Of a stretch of 10,485 nucleotides of DNA, positions 1-6,773 are shown piece by piece. The notes below the pieces were generated by a model. The model was not told the DNA's origin. It saw nothing but the letters and a program-made list of their open reading frames with translations, and ran no database searches. A program made the position numbers and the translations under genes. The first letter of the stretch is position 1; every line of letters begins with the position of its first letter. This DNA is from Acidobacteriota bacterium (GTDB lineage Bacteria > Acidobacteriota > Terriglobia > Terriglobales > Acidobacteriaceae), in the NCBI GenBank assembly GCA_021778875.1, contig JAJYBT010000033.1:1-10485 (forward strand), in the 5' to 3' direction.

Positions 1-42
1 CATGTGACCTTCCTTTTCAAGGTTGTACTGCTTCTGGTTCAT
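1..42 (-). CDS. Start of an unidentified gene, cut by the left window edge
   Basis: An ATG at 42-40 opens a frame that runs without a stop to the window edge. It encodes MNQKQYNLEKEGHM, a hydrophilic start with no visible signal peptide. A purine-rich GGGGAAG (59-53) lies 10 bases upstream of the ATG and can serve as ribosome binding site. Two leftward promoter-like sequences lie upstream (694-665 and 321-292), and no other gene between them and this ATG is convincing, which supports a gene starting here. Fourteen residues are too few to assign a family. The short length is the main reason for doubt; the frame could be open by chance. Confidence 0.4.
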   Translation of the reverse strand, partial: MNQKQYNLEKEGHM

Positions 43-291
43 GTTTCTATCGCTTCCCCGTCTGGCAGGCGTGAAGCCGGTTGATGAGCACCATGGACCC
101 AGTGCGACACTTCAGAGCTGAACTTGAGCGCATACCGTGTTCTAACTGCGTCCCTTGCGCTCCGCTGGAATTGCACATCACCGCCTCGGTGTCCTTCGAT
201 TCCGGAAGACGCCGTGACGGCTGAGAAGGATCTGAACTGGTTGCGTTCAAATACATCGATTTTCCAGCTGGCTCTGAATAGCGACCGAGCC

Positions 292-321
292 ATTTAATGC
301 GCGCGGATTGAGGACTGTCAA
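292..321 (-). promoter_or_regulatory. Possible sigma70 promoter P2, leftward
   Basis: Read on the minus strand, TTGACA (321-316) is followed after 18 bases by TTAAAT (297-292) and then GGCTC. The -35 is a perfect consensus; the -10 matches 4 of 6 positions of TATAAT. A start near 285 would give a leader of about 240 bases before the left-edge gene. The similarity to P1, including the GGCTC directly after the -10, is the main reason to list it. Confidence 0.35.
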
Positions 322-610
322 GAAGAAAATCCATTTACTTGCCAATTCCTCGCACCGCTCAACCCGTCTTCACGCATCGGCCACCCAGTCTCTGGTGTGG
401 CATGCTGCCGGCATTCCATCGTGCCGGTCCGCGGGGTTCGATTCATTTCCTTGTTCTCTGCCGGTGCGCTCCTCAGTACACTGGCAGGCCCCTGGCTTTT
501 TATCGCCCGCCCCGCGACTGCAATCCCGCGGAACAAGCTTGAAACCTGGCCGATTTTCTCCATATTTCTGAAGAAGAAATTCCATTAGTTACACATTTTG
601 GAATTTCACC

Positions 611-635
611 ACTCAAACGTTTAAGCGTTTGGAGT
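611..635. repeat. Imperfect inverted repeat with 6-base loop
   Basis: ACTCAAACG and CGTTTGGAGT flank TTTAAG. They pair over 9 base pairs with one bulged G. The structure lies about 30 bases downstream of the -10 of P1, so it would sit at the very 5' end of a P1 transcript. No T-run follows on either strand, so it is not a standard intrinsic terminator. An operator or a 5' stabilising hairpin is possible. Confidence 0.35.
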
Positions 636-664
636 AGAACAGCCTTGTCGTTGAGCCGGGAGCC

Positions 665-694
665 ATTAAAACCCCTATAAACCACGATTGTCAA
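665..694 (-). promoter_or_regulatory. Possible sigma70 promoter P1, leftward
   Basis: On the minus strand a perfect TTGACA (694-689) is followed after 18 bases by TTTAAT (670-665), 5 of 6 to the -10 consensus, then GGCTCCCGG. It points away from the RDD gene toward the left-edge gene, about 620 bases ahead. No gene in between looks real, so the transcript would have a long untranslated leader or encode something not recognised. Confidence 0.5.
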
Positions 695-787
695 GCGAGA
701 CTTTCAAACACTCCACCAGCCCTTGCCCCAGTCTCCGCCCCCTGGCAGGCATGCCCCGCACAACCCCTTCCGGATGAACCAAATGCT

Positions 788-811
788 GGGGATGACTTGC
801 ATGAGTCCCCC
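788..811. repeat. Hairpin downstream of the RDD gene
   Basis: GGGG, a 2-base bulge and GACT pair with AGTC and CCCC across the loop TGCATG, giving 8 base pairs. It lies about 160 bases beyond the RDD stop codon and has no following T-run, so a terminator role is uncertain. Confidence 0.3.
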
Positions 812-970
812 GGGAGCGGTCGCCCTGGTTCAAGGGGAACAAATCGAAGCCTTGCGTTGCGCCGCACCGGAGGACGCAAAACGGCTCATTGTCAGATTGG
901 GGCAGTGTGCTCCCCCGCCTCGCGAAGCCGCAAATCGACGGGCTGGGGGCTTGACCGGCTGCCAACCCGC

Positions 971-1789
971 CTATTGCATCCGGGCGATGTCCCGAAACTG
1001 GCGGGCAACGGTCTCAAGAAAGGTCTCTATGCTGACTCCCTGGGGGGCTTCGAGCCCGGATTTTGCCTGGATGGCTCCCGCGATCCGCAGCGCCAGGGCC
1101 TGGCGGACAGGCAAGGGCAAGTCGAGCCTTCGCGCAAAAAAGCTCTCAAGCACCTCCAGGTCAGAGGGCGACAGCCTGGCGAGGCCGGCGGCGTCCAGCG
1201 CAAGGGTCGAGCCGGGTTCGGGCATCGGAGCTGTCTGGGAGAACGCAGGAGCCGTAATGGTGCGGGTGCCCATCTCGCCCCAGGACGGCGCCTCCTGCGC
1301 GCGATCACGGACGACCAGGGTTCCCGCAGCCAGGTCACCCAGCCGCTGGTGCTGGCGGGTGGCAAATACGGCGATGACGCCGACTGCATAAAAAAAGGGG
1401 ATCTGGTCAATGTACCGGATGAAGTTGCGCGCCATGGACTCGAACAGGCCGATGGCGCGGCCGGAGCGCTGGATGACGCGGATTCCGGCGATGCGCTTGC
1501 CCGGCGTGCGCCCGCCCCAGAAGGCCTCAAACAAGGTGAAGTAGCCCCAGTTGAGCAGGAAGGAGATCAGCAGGTAAACGGCGATTGCCCATTGCGCCGA
1601 GAGCTTTGAGAACGCGCCGATGCCCGGCCGAAGAATCCAGAGAGCCAGCGAGAGCACGGCCACCGCAACCAGCCAGATGAGGGTATCGATCAGCAGGGCA
1701 ATAAATCGGCTGCCGATACCCGCAAGGGGCATCTCAATCGCCACCAGTTCCGGCGTTTCAATGCTAAGCTGGTCTGCATTCGGGGCCAT
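971..1789 (-). CDS. RDD-family integral membrane protein
   Basis: The 272-residue product fits the RDD family, small multi-pass inner-membrane proteins; some members are linked to ion transport, most have no known role. Three hydrophobic segments are visible (about 30-52, 66-86, 131-146). Family hallmarks are the R28 to D35 pair in GSRFIALLID, GGRTPGKR before the amphipathic GIRVI segment, and RLGDLAAGTLVVR at 149-161. After residue 165 a soluble, mostly helical tail of about 100 residues extends beyond the core. I chose the ATG at 1789-1787 because GAGAG lies about 10 bases upstream; ATG at 1798 and TTG at 1810 are in-frame alternatives. The start shares CATG with the divergent SpoIIM-family gene. 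RDD and SpoIIM proteins commonly occur together near MoxR/DUF58 genes. The precise function is unknown. Confidence 0.9.
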   Translation of the reverse strand: MAPNADQLSIETPELVAIEMPLAGIGSRFIALLIDTLIWLVAVAVLSLALWILRPGIGAFSKLSAQWAIAVYLLISFLLNWGYFTLFEAFWGGRTPGKRIAGIRVIQRSGRAIGLFESMARNFIRYIDQIPFFYAVGVIAVFATRQHQRLGDLAAGTLVVRDRAQEAPSWGEMGTRTITAPAFSQTAPMPEPGSTLALDAAGLARLSPSDLEVLESFFARRLDLPLPVRQALALRIAGAIQAKSGLEAPQGVSIETFLETVARQFRDIARMQ

Positions 1790-2756
1790 GACGCACATTC
1801 TCTCAAACAAATGGCTGCAGAAGCGACGGCCCCACTGGGACCGGCTGGCGGCGCTGCTCGGGCAATCGGACCAGAGCGGCCTGCGCCGGCTCTCCCGCGC
1901 CGAGTTGCAGGAGATGGCGCTGCTCTACCGTCAGGTGGCCGCGGACCTCTCCGCGCTCCGCCAGGACGCGACGGCACGCATCCATGCCGAGCATGTGAAC
2001 CAGTTGCTGGCGCGCGCGCACCACGTTATCTATTCTGAGCGGAAAGCCAGCGCAATCTCGCTGTTCCGCTTTCTTCGCGATGAGTATCCGCTCATTTTCC
2101 AGCGTCAACTTCCTTTTGTGCTGGCGTCGCTGCTGGTATCCGTGGCCTGGGGACTGCTGGGCGCGGTCATCACAAGCGCAAAGCCGGAATTCATGCGCCA
2201 CTTCGTCGGTCCAGCGATGATTGCCACGATGGAGCGGCACGAGATGTGGACGCGCTCCGTGATCAGCATTGCGCCCATGGCTTCGAGCCACATCATGACC
2301 AACAACCTGACGGTCAGCTTTGTCACCTTCGCGGGCGGCATTGCCTTCGGCCTCGGCACATTCTTTTATCTCTATGTGAACGGCATGATGATGGGCGTCA
2401 TCGGCGCGGCCTGTCATCAATATGGCATGTCGCTGGCGCTGTGGAGCTTTGTGGCTCCGCACGGCTCGCTGGAGCTGCCCTCGATCCTGATCGCCGGTGG
2501 AGCAGGCTTCCGGCTCGGATACGCCATGCTCTTTCCCGGCTCAATGCGCTGGCGCGAATCCGTCGCGCAGGGCGGCATGGAAGCCACCCGCCTCGTCTCA
2601 GGCATCATCCCGCTGCTCGTCATTGCGGGCTGCCTGGAGGGATTCTTTTCCCCCTCGCATGCGCCCGTGTGGCTCAAGTTCACGGTCGGCGGTCTGCTCT
2701 TCACGCTGCTGCTCGTGTGGCTCTTCCGGCCGGCGAAGAAATCCGCGAGCGTCTGA
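1788..2756 (+). CDS. SpoIIM/DUF95-family membrane protein
   Basis: The 322-residue protein resembles stage II sporulation protein M. In non-sporulating bacteria these are membrane proteins of unknown function often paired with RDD proteins. Residues 1-105 form a charged, helical N-terminal domain. Hydrophobic segments then appear at about 108-131, 173-222 (two passes), 230-250, 270-286 and 296-314. The family signature is the PHGSLELP loop (224-231) followed by IAGGAG (235-240). The frame is open further upstream, but the ATG at 1788 gives the familial start with NKWLQKRRPHWDRL at residues 7-20; codons before it are antisense to the RDD gene and look unlike protein. The ribosome binding site is poor (GGGG only 2 bases from the ATG). 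Any promoter must lie inside the opposite RDD gene. Sporulation itself is not implied. Confidence 0.9.
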   Translation: MTHILSNKWLQKRRPHWDRLAALLGQSDQSGLRRLSRAELQEMALLYRQVAADLSALRQDATARIHAEHVNQLLARAHHVIYSERKASAISLFRFLRDEYPLIFQRQLPFVLASLLVSVAWGLLGAVITSAKPEFMRHFVGPAMIATMERHEMWTRSVISIAPMASSHIMTNNLTVSFVTFAGGIAFGLGTFFYLYVNGMMMGVIGAACHQYGMSLALWSFVAPHGSLELPSILIAGGAGFRLGYAMLFPGSMRWRESVAQGGMEATRLVSGIIPLLVIAGCLEGFFSPSHAPVWLKFTVGGLLFTLLLVWLFRPAKKSASV

Positions 2757-2799
2757 GTCCCGGTAGCCATCTCTCACTTCACCCAGGCGCCGCTCGTCC

Positions 2800-3984
2800 T
2801 TACACCTTCACAAAAATCTTCTTGCGGTAAAGAACCCAGACGGGGATAAAGCAGACCGCAGTAAACGATACCGAGTAGGCAAACGCCGCCCAGCCCGGGT
2901 CGGGGATGTGCGCAAAGATGTGGTGGAACAGATAGGGCTGCACCGGCTCAAGGTGTTCGCTTGAAGTGAATGCAATCCCTCCCGAGGGCGAGAGGCGAGT
3001 GGCCCACAGCGCGCTGGAGAGCAGTTCGCTGATCATGTAGGCCACGATTGCGTTGGAGCCGAAGACGAGCCATGGCCAGGTCCAGCCCTTGCGCCAGCCC
3101 TGCTGCTCCACGGCCCAGAAGGCCAGCGTGAGCAGGCACAGCGAGTAGCCGCCCGCCACCAGCACAAACGAACTGGTCCACATGTTCTTGTTGAGCGGGA
3201 ACTCGAGTGACCACAGGTAGCCCAGCGCAAGGCACGCAACAGCGGCCGCGGCCAGTCCCATCGCCCGGGCAGAGACGGCTCTGCAGCTGCGCAGCCAGAG
3301 GCCGGTCAGCACGCCCAGCAGCGCGGTGCCGATGGCAGGCAGATCGCTGAGCAGCCCTTCAGGATCGCGAACATTGTGGAGGGGCGGATCGAGATACAGG
3401 TGATAGGGGAAGACGTGGCGGTCAATCCATGAGACAAGGTTCATCGTCTCGTCCATAAACGGAATATCGCGCCCCGGCATGCCCGCGCCCGGCACGGGAA
3501 CCCAGCGCACCAGCACCCAGTAGCCCACCAGCGCGGCCACCAGCGCCGCCACCTTGGTCCAGACGCGCTTGTCCCACAGATAGAACAGGCTCACCACCAG
3601 GTAGCAGACGGCGATGCGCTGCAGCACGCCATAGAAGCGCATGTGCGGCAGCTCAAAGAACGGGAAGCTGTTCACCACGACGCCCAGCAGAAACAGAATC
3701 ACCGCGCGCTGAAGCGTGTGCCCGGCCAGCTTCGTGCGCGAGTCGCCGCGGGCCAGGCGCGCCTCGGTTGCGAAAACGACCGACACGCCCACAACAAACA
3801 CAAATGTGGGAAACACCAGGTCGGTTGGCGTGAGACCGTTCCAGTGGGCGTGATTCATAAAGTGCCATGAGCCCGCGCCTCCATTGTTGTTCACCATGAT
3901 CATGAAGGCGATGGTGATGCCCCGGACGACATCCAGAGAGAGCAGCCTCCGAACGGGTTCAGGAGCAAGTGCTGGGTTGGACAT
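2800..3984 (-). CDS. HGSNAT/NagX-type membrane acyltransferase (DUF5009-like)
   Basis: The 394-residue multi-pass protein matches bacterial relatives of heparan-alpha-glucosaminide N-acetyltransferase. That enzyme moves an acetyl group from acetyl-CoA across the membrane onto an amino sugar. Supporting motifs are RLLSLDVVRGITIAFMIMVN (13-32, first membrane segment with the family's LD-x-x-RG), HAHWNGLTPTDLVFP (45-59), RFYGVLQRIAVCYLV, DPEGLLSDLPAIGTALLG and FPLNKNMWTSSFVL. H45, in the H-x-x-W-N-G motif, aligns with what is described as the acetyl-accepting histidine of the human enzyme. About ten hydrophobic segments are present and length is normal. The ATG at 3984 has GGAG 12 bases upstream, rather far. 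It converges with the SpoIIM gene, leaving 43 bases between stops. The real substrate may be GlcN, GlcNAc-peptides or cell-surface sugars; this cannot be read from the sequence. Confidence 0.88.
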   Translation of the reverse strand: MSNPALAPEPVRRLLSLDVVRGITIAFMIMVNNNGGAGSWHFMNHAHWNGLTPTDLVFPTFVFVVGVSVVFATEARLARGDSRTKLAGHTLQRAVILFLLGVVVNSFPFFELPHMRFYGVLQRIAVCYLVVSLFYLWDKRVWTKVAALVAALVGYWVLVRWVPVPGAGMPGRDIPFMDETMNLVSWIDRHVFPYHLYLDPPLHNVRDPEGLLSDLPAIGTALLGVLTGLWLRSCRAVSARAMGLAAAAVACLALGYLWSLEFPLNKNMWTSSFVLVAGGYSLCLLTLAFWAVEQQGWRKGWTWPWLVFGSNAIVAYMISELLSSALWATRLSPSGGIAFTSSEHLEPVQPYLFHHIFAHIPDPGWAAFAYSVSFTAVCFIPVWVLYRKKIFVKV

Positions 3985-4003
3985 GTTGATAGATTTCTCC
4001 GTT

Positions 4004-4016
4004 GCGCGTGACGCGC
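4004..4016. promoter_or_regulatory. Palindrome just upstream of the acyltransferase gene
   Basis: GCGCGT and ACGCGC flank one base, forming a perfect 13-base dyad 19 bases before the start codon at 3984. The spacing suits an operator or a 5'-leader hairpin. Such G+C-rich dyads can arise by chance, so support is weak. Confidence 0.25.
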
Positions 4017-4113
4017 TGGTTGCACCCTACCCTACGCGTTCAGGGCCTGTTCCGCCAAGTGGCGAACAACCCGGGCGAGCTTCCACATGCTGTACCCGCC
4101 CTGCACGCAAATA

Positions 4114-4138
4114 AGCCCGGGCATCTTTCGCCCGGGCT
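4114..4138 (-). terminator. Rho-independent terminator of the protease gene
   Basis: AGCCCGGGC (4114-4122) and GCCCGGGCT (4130-4138) form a perfect 9-bp, very G+C-rich stem with a 7-base loop. It begins 22 bases after the protease stop codon. On the minus strand the stem is followed by TTATTTGC, a short T-rich tail. It separates the protease transcript from the acyltransferase gene downstream in the same direction. Confidence 0.8.
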
Positions 4139-4160
4139 CTTTGCTGTTCTGCCGCGCTTC

Positions 4161-6428
4161 TTACTTGACCGTCAGGGAAACGAAGGCAGTCTGCGTGACT
4201 CCGCCGCCTGAGCCGGTGACCGTGATGGTGTACGTCCCGGTGGCTGCGTTGCGGTTTGCCTTGATGGTCAAGGTTGAGTTGCCCGAGCCGACAATTGACG
4301 TGGGGGTGAGGCTCAGGCTGACGCCCTTCTTCGCTCCTGAAGCGGACAGGCTGATGGTTGAATTGAAGCCGCCCGTCGCACTCGTGCTGATCGTGACGCT
4401 GCCTGAGCTGCCTCGTGCAACGGTGATCGATGAAGGCGACGCGCTCATCGTAAAGCTGGCAGAGGTTGAGGTCACCGTGAGAGTCACCGTGGTGGTCTGT
4501 GTCTGGCCGCCGCCGGTTCCAGTCACCGTGATGGTGTAAGTGCCCGCGGCGACGCTGGAGCCGACCGTGACGTTCATGGTCGAGCTGCCCGTGCCGGTGA
4601 TTGACGACCGGCTGAAGCCGACCGTGACGCCCGAGGGCGCGCCCGAGGCCGTCAGCGAAACCGCCGAACCGAAGCCTCCCGTTACCGTGCTGGTGATGGT
4701 TGAGCTGCCGGTGCCGCCCTGCAGGATGGTAAGCGACGTGGGCGAGGCCGACAAGCTGAAGCCCGCAGTCGCCGTGGTTCCGGCCAGCGCATCGATCAGG
4801 CCGGCTCCGTTCGGGCTGCCCCAACCGGTGGCCAGGTCGTACCCGGTTGTGGCCGAGTAGCCATTGCTGCCGCTCGTGATGTCATGAAAATCCGCGTCGA
4901 AGCTGGAGCCACCGCCGATGGAGTAGAGCGTCGGATTGATGAAACCAACCGGCGTGCTTCCGTTGGCCACGGCCTGCTGATTGGCCAGCGCCAGATAGCC
5001 CGCCCACATGGGCGCGGCAAAGCTCGTGCCGCCATACAGGTTCGCCGTGCAGCTGGTCTGGTCCGCGCAGACGTAGAAGGTGTAATTCGCGTTGGCTGCG
5101 ACGTCCGGCGCATTGCGATAGGTCTTGGAGCAGCTTGCGCAACTGCTGGCCGTCGACACCTGCCAAGAGGGAATCGCTATCTTATCCGGCGAGATGCCGC
5201 CGCCGCCGCTTGACCAGGCGCTCTCTGAACTCCACGGCCCCGCGGCAGAGCTGGTCTGCAGGTCCGTTCCGCCGACTGACGTGATATACGCATCATCTGC
5301 CGGGTAGTAGTAGGGGCTGCTGGCCGTGGGCCACTTGCCGGAATCGCCGGCCGCGACAAACAGGTTCTGCCCCTGCGCGGCGAATTCCTTGAAGTAAGGG
5401 TCATCGGTGTTCGGGTCCGCCGGCTTCCATGCCCAGGAGCAGGCCAGTTGCGCATTCAGCTTGCCGGTCTTCGAACTGGGCGTGGTGGCCATGGCGTTAA
5501 AGATCGACGCGTCCGTCGAGCCCACATACATGATGAGTTCCGCCATGCCCGGCGCCATGCCCAGAGCCTGCGTCATATCCAGCGTCTGCTCGGTGTCGTC
5601 GCACCCGCTCGAATAGAGGCAGCTCGTGCTGGTTCCGTCGGTCGAGAGCAGCGTCACCGGAACATTGTTGGTCTGGTGAGCGTTGGTGAAGTAGGTATTC
5701 AGATCGGCCAGATCGCTGCCGTAAAACTCGAGCAGTCCCACCGATTGTCCTGCTCCGGTCAGAGCCGTGCCGCCGTAGTAGGCCGCCCGCATGTCGCTGC
5801 CCAGGAACGACGCCGAGGGGCCGGAGCCCGTGGTGGCATTCGGCTGCGTGCCCGTCCGCTTGTTCAGCCCGGCAGGCTGCGGAATCGAGAAGTTATCCAG
5901 TCCCGATACGTGCCAGAGCTGAAAGGGCAGATCCACTGTGGGCTCGCGGTCCGGCGCATAGAAGCTGCGACCCTCCGTCGGGTGCTGGTAGAGATTCATC
6001 TTCACATGCAGGGCGCTGTTGATCGCAGCCACCGTTCCCACCACCTCCACATTCAGCCGATTGCGCGAAACGCCCGCCACGGTAAGGCCGTGCGTCTGCG
6101 CAAAGTCAATCACCGCGTTATAGTCGTCCTCCGTGGGCCCGAACTGCGCCGTGAACTGATCCACCGTTAGAAAGTGCCGATAGGCCGGGCTGTTCGGGTT
6201 GTAGACATCGGCAAGGAACCGGTCGAGCTGATCCTCGTTGCGCAAGGGCAGCGAAAGCACCAGGCGCATGGCCTGGCTGGCTGGCACCGGACCCAGAAGC
6301 CGCGCGCTGCCGTCCTTGGTTGCCTGGCGCACATGACGCGTCAACACGGTTTCCGCATGGCTGATGGCAGTCGCAGTCAGCATCAACGCGACGATGGCAA
6401 GCATAGCTTTCCTTGGGCTTCGACTCAC
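4161..6428 (-). CDS. Secreted S53 (sedolisin/pro-kumamolisin) serine-carboxyl peptidase
   Basis: This 755-residue preproprotein is an acid endopeptidase of family S53. Order: signal peptide (1-25, basic start, cut after SHA), pro-kumamolisin activation domain (about 26-190), catalytic domain (about 205-550), two C-terminal repeats (557-653, 659-755). The catalytic set is present: E280 and D284 (DDTEQTLDMTQALGMAPG), oxyanion D362 (AAGDSG) and S469 (GGTSFAAPMW). Calcium-site elements are FHDIT (D516) and GYDLATGWGSPNG (D531). Cysteine pairs C270/C276, C430/C433 and C454/C460 suggest disulfides and export. The start is GTG at 6428: GAGG lies 7 bases upstream and this start supplies the basic signal-peptide end. 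ATG at 6404 is the alternative. Kumamolisin-like members work at low pH and mature by removing their own prodomain. The divergent neighbour is an OPT peptide transporter, suggesting peptide scavenging. Confidence 0.95.
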   Translation of the reverse strand: MSRSPRKAMLAIVALMLTATAISHAETVLTRHVRQATKDGSARLLGPVPASQAMRLVLSLPLRNEDQLDRFLADVYNPNSPAYRHFLTVDQFTAQFGPTEDDYNAVIDFAQTHGLTVAGVSRNRLNVEVVGTVAAINSALHVKMNLYQHPTEGRSFYAPDREPTVDLPFQLWHVSGLDNFSIPQPAGLNKRTGTQPNATTGSGPSASFLGSDMRAAYYGGTALTGAGQSVGLLEFYGSDLADLNTYFTNAHQTNNVPVTLLSTDGTSTSCLYSSGCDDTEQTLDMTQALGMAPGMAELIMYVGSTDASIFNAMATTPSSKTGKLNAQLACSWAWKPADPNTDDPYFKEFAAQGQNLFVAAGDSGKWPTASSPYYYPADDAYITSVGGTDLQTSSAAGPWSSESAWSSGGGGISPDKIAIPSWQVSTASSCASCSKTYRNAPDVAANANYTFYVCADQTSCTANLYGGTSFAAPMWAGYLALANQQAVANGSTPVGFINPTLYSIGGGSSFDADFHDITSGSNGYSATTGYDLATGWGSPNGAGLIDALAGTTATAGFSLSASPTSLTILQGGTGSSTITSTVTGGFGSAVSLTASGAPSGVTVGFSRSSITGTGSSTMNVTVGSSVAAGTYTITVTGTGGGQTQTTTVTLTVTSTSASFTMSASPSSITVARGSSGSVTISTSATGGFNSTISLSASGAKKGVSLSLTPTSIVGSGNSTLTIKANRNAATGTYTITVTGSGGGVTQTAFVSLTVK
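4164..4454 (-). repeat. Second C-terminal beta-sandwich repeat of the protease
   Basis: Residues 659-755, beginning FTMSASPSSITV and containing GTYTITVTGSGGG, end the protein at the last codon. It is a gap-free copy of the preceding unit at a 102-residue period. The middle of the repeat differs more, with basic residues (K700, K701) that the first copy lacks. Confidence 0.8.
4470..4760 (-). repeat. First C-terminal beta-sandwich repeat of the protease
   Basis: Residues 557-653, a Ser/Thr/Gly/Val-rich Ig-like or filamin-like unit starting FSLSASPTSLTI and containing GTYTITVTGTGGG. It aligns without gaps with the next unit at a fixed offset of 102 residues (306 bases), which indicates duplication. 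Such repeats in acidobacterial exoproteins are thought to aid surface or polymer binding; the role here is unproven. Confidence 0.8.
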
Positions 6429-6540
6429 GACCTCACCTCAAACTCAGAATTTCAGGAGTTTCCATCGGTGGCGCCAGCGTGGTGCGCCGTGGTTGGATTG
6501 TCGGCCAGGAGAGAGCTTCATGTCCATAGAGAACCAAAGC

Positions 6541-6568
6541 CCAAGGTTTCTCTTCGCTATTACCTTGG
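6541..6568. repeat. Perfect 7-bp inverted repeat, 14-base spacer
   Basis: CCAAGGT and ACCTTGG are exact complements separated by 14 bases, so the half-site centres are 21 bases apart, two helical turns. This suits a dimeric regulator; on the minus strand it could also form a leader hairpin for the protease mRNA. Confidence 0.35.
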
Positions 6569-6622
6569 TGCAGGAGACGCCGGGCGACAAGCGGCGTCCC
6601 CCCGCATCGCGCACGGGAGCCC

Positions 6623-6635
6623 GGAATTGAATTCC
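6623..6635. repeat. Palindrome GGAATT-N-AATTCC
   Basis: A perfect 13-base dyad near the middle of the protease/OPT gap. It is a candidate binding site for a regulator, supported only by its symmetry and position. Confidence 0.3.
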
Positions 6636-6665
6636 ACCTCAATCGTTTCGGTTTCCCCCGTCGCC

Positions 6666-6675
6666 GGCACGTGCC
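6666..6675. repeat. Palindrome GGCACGTGCC
   Basis: A perfect 10-base palindrome 13 bases from the GTGAGC dyad and on the transporter side of the divergent gap. It is a possible operator half of a two-site arrangement; chance occurrence is not excluded. Confidence 0.25.
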
Positions 6676-6688
6676 TCGGAGCCCTCGT

Positions 6689-6702
6689 GTGAGCAGGCTC
6701 AC
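6689..6702. promoter_or_regulatory. Perfect dyad GTGAGC-AG-GCTCAC upstream of the OPT gene
   Basis: A 14-base perfect dyad centred 90 bases before the transporter start. Its form, two 6-base half-sites with a 2-base spacer, is typical of operators for dimeric helix-turn-helix repressors. No regulator gene is in the window to pair it with. Confidence 0.4.
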
Positions 6703-6773
6703 TGGGCCTTGCTTCCCCTGCGCTGTTACACTCCCCAGTTCAGGGGATTCCCGCATTTCCATCTGCAAGCGCC

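Larger units (their letters stand above)
43..970. other. Stretch without a convincing gene, possibly a long leader plus spacer
   Basis: No frame here has convincing protein-like composition, a recognisable motif or a good ribosome binding site. The left two thirds look less G+C-rich than the flanking genes. The stretch holds two leftward promoter candidates, a 15-base near-exact direct repeat (320-334 and 571-585, 14 of 15 identical) and two hairpins (611-635 and 788-811). Two short leftward frames end exactly at the left-edge gene: one stop at 41-39 overlaps its ATG as ATGA, the other stop at 49-47 lies 4 bases before it. Their products (84 and 95 residues) resemble no family I know and are not listed as genes. 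Confidence 0.5.

Noticed and set aside
318..694. Short leftward frames just downstream of promoter P1 (64, 71 and 81 codons)
   Set aside because: They overlap each other in different frames, lack ribosome binding sites and read as random sequence. None can be preferred.
675..965. Leftward 96-codon frame starting 5 bases after the RDD stop
   Set aside because: The position would suit an operon, but the product has no recognisable motif and no good ribosome binding site, and composition looks random.
723..1609. Two long rightward frames (222 and 270 codons) covering the RDD gene
   Set aside because: They run antisense to the RDD gene, are rich in Arg, Ala and Gly without motifs, and have no ribosome binding site; typical of high-G+C shadow frames.
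1620..1787. Extended N-terminus for the SpoIIM-family protein from an ATG at 1620
   Set aside because: The extra 56 residues lie wholly antisense to the RDD coding region and look unlike protein; the family-typical start follows the ATG at 1788.
4049..4067. Bulged hairpin GTTCCGCC-AAGT-GGCGAAC upstream of the acyltransferase gene
   Set aside because: Only about 7 pairs with a bulge, no T-run and no special position; not distinguishable from chance.
5448..6170. Rightward 240-codon frame inside the protease region
   Set aside because: Antisense to the protease prodomain and catalytic domain, Arg/His/Val-rich, without motif.
6433..6768. Leftward 111-codon frame in the protease/OPT gap
   Set aside because: Rich in Arg, Pro and Trp with no motif, no clear ribosome binding site, and it fills exactly the region that must hold both promoters.
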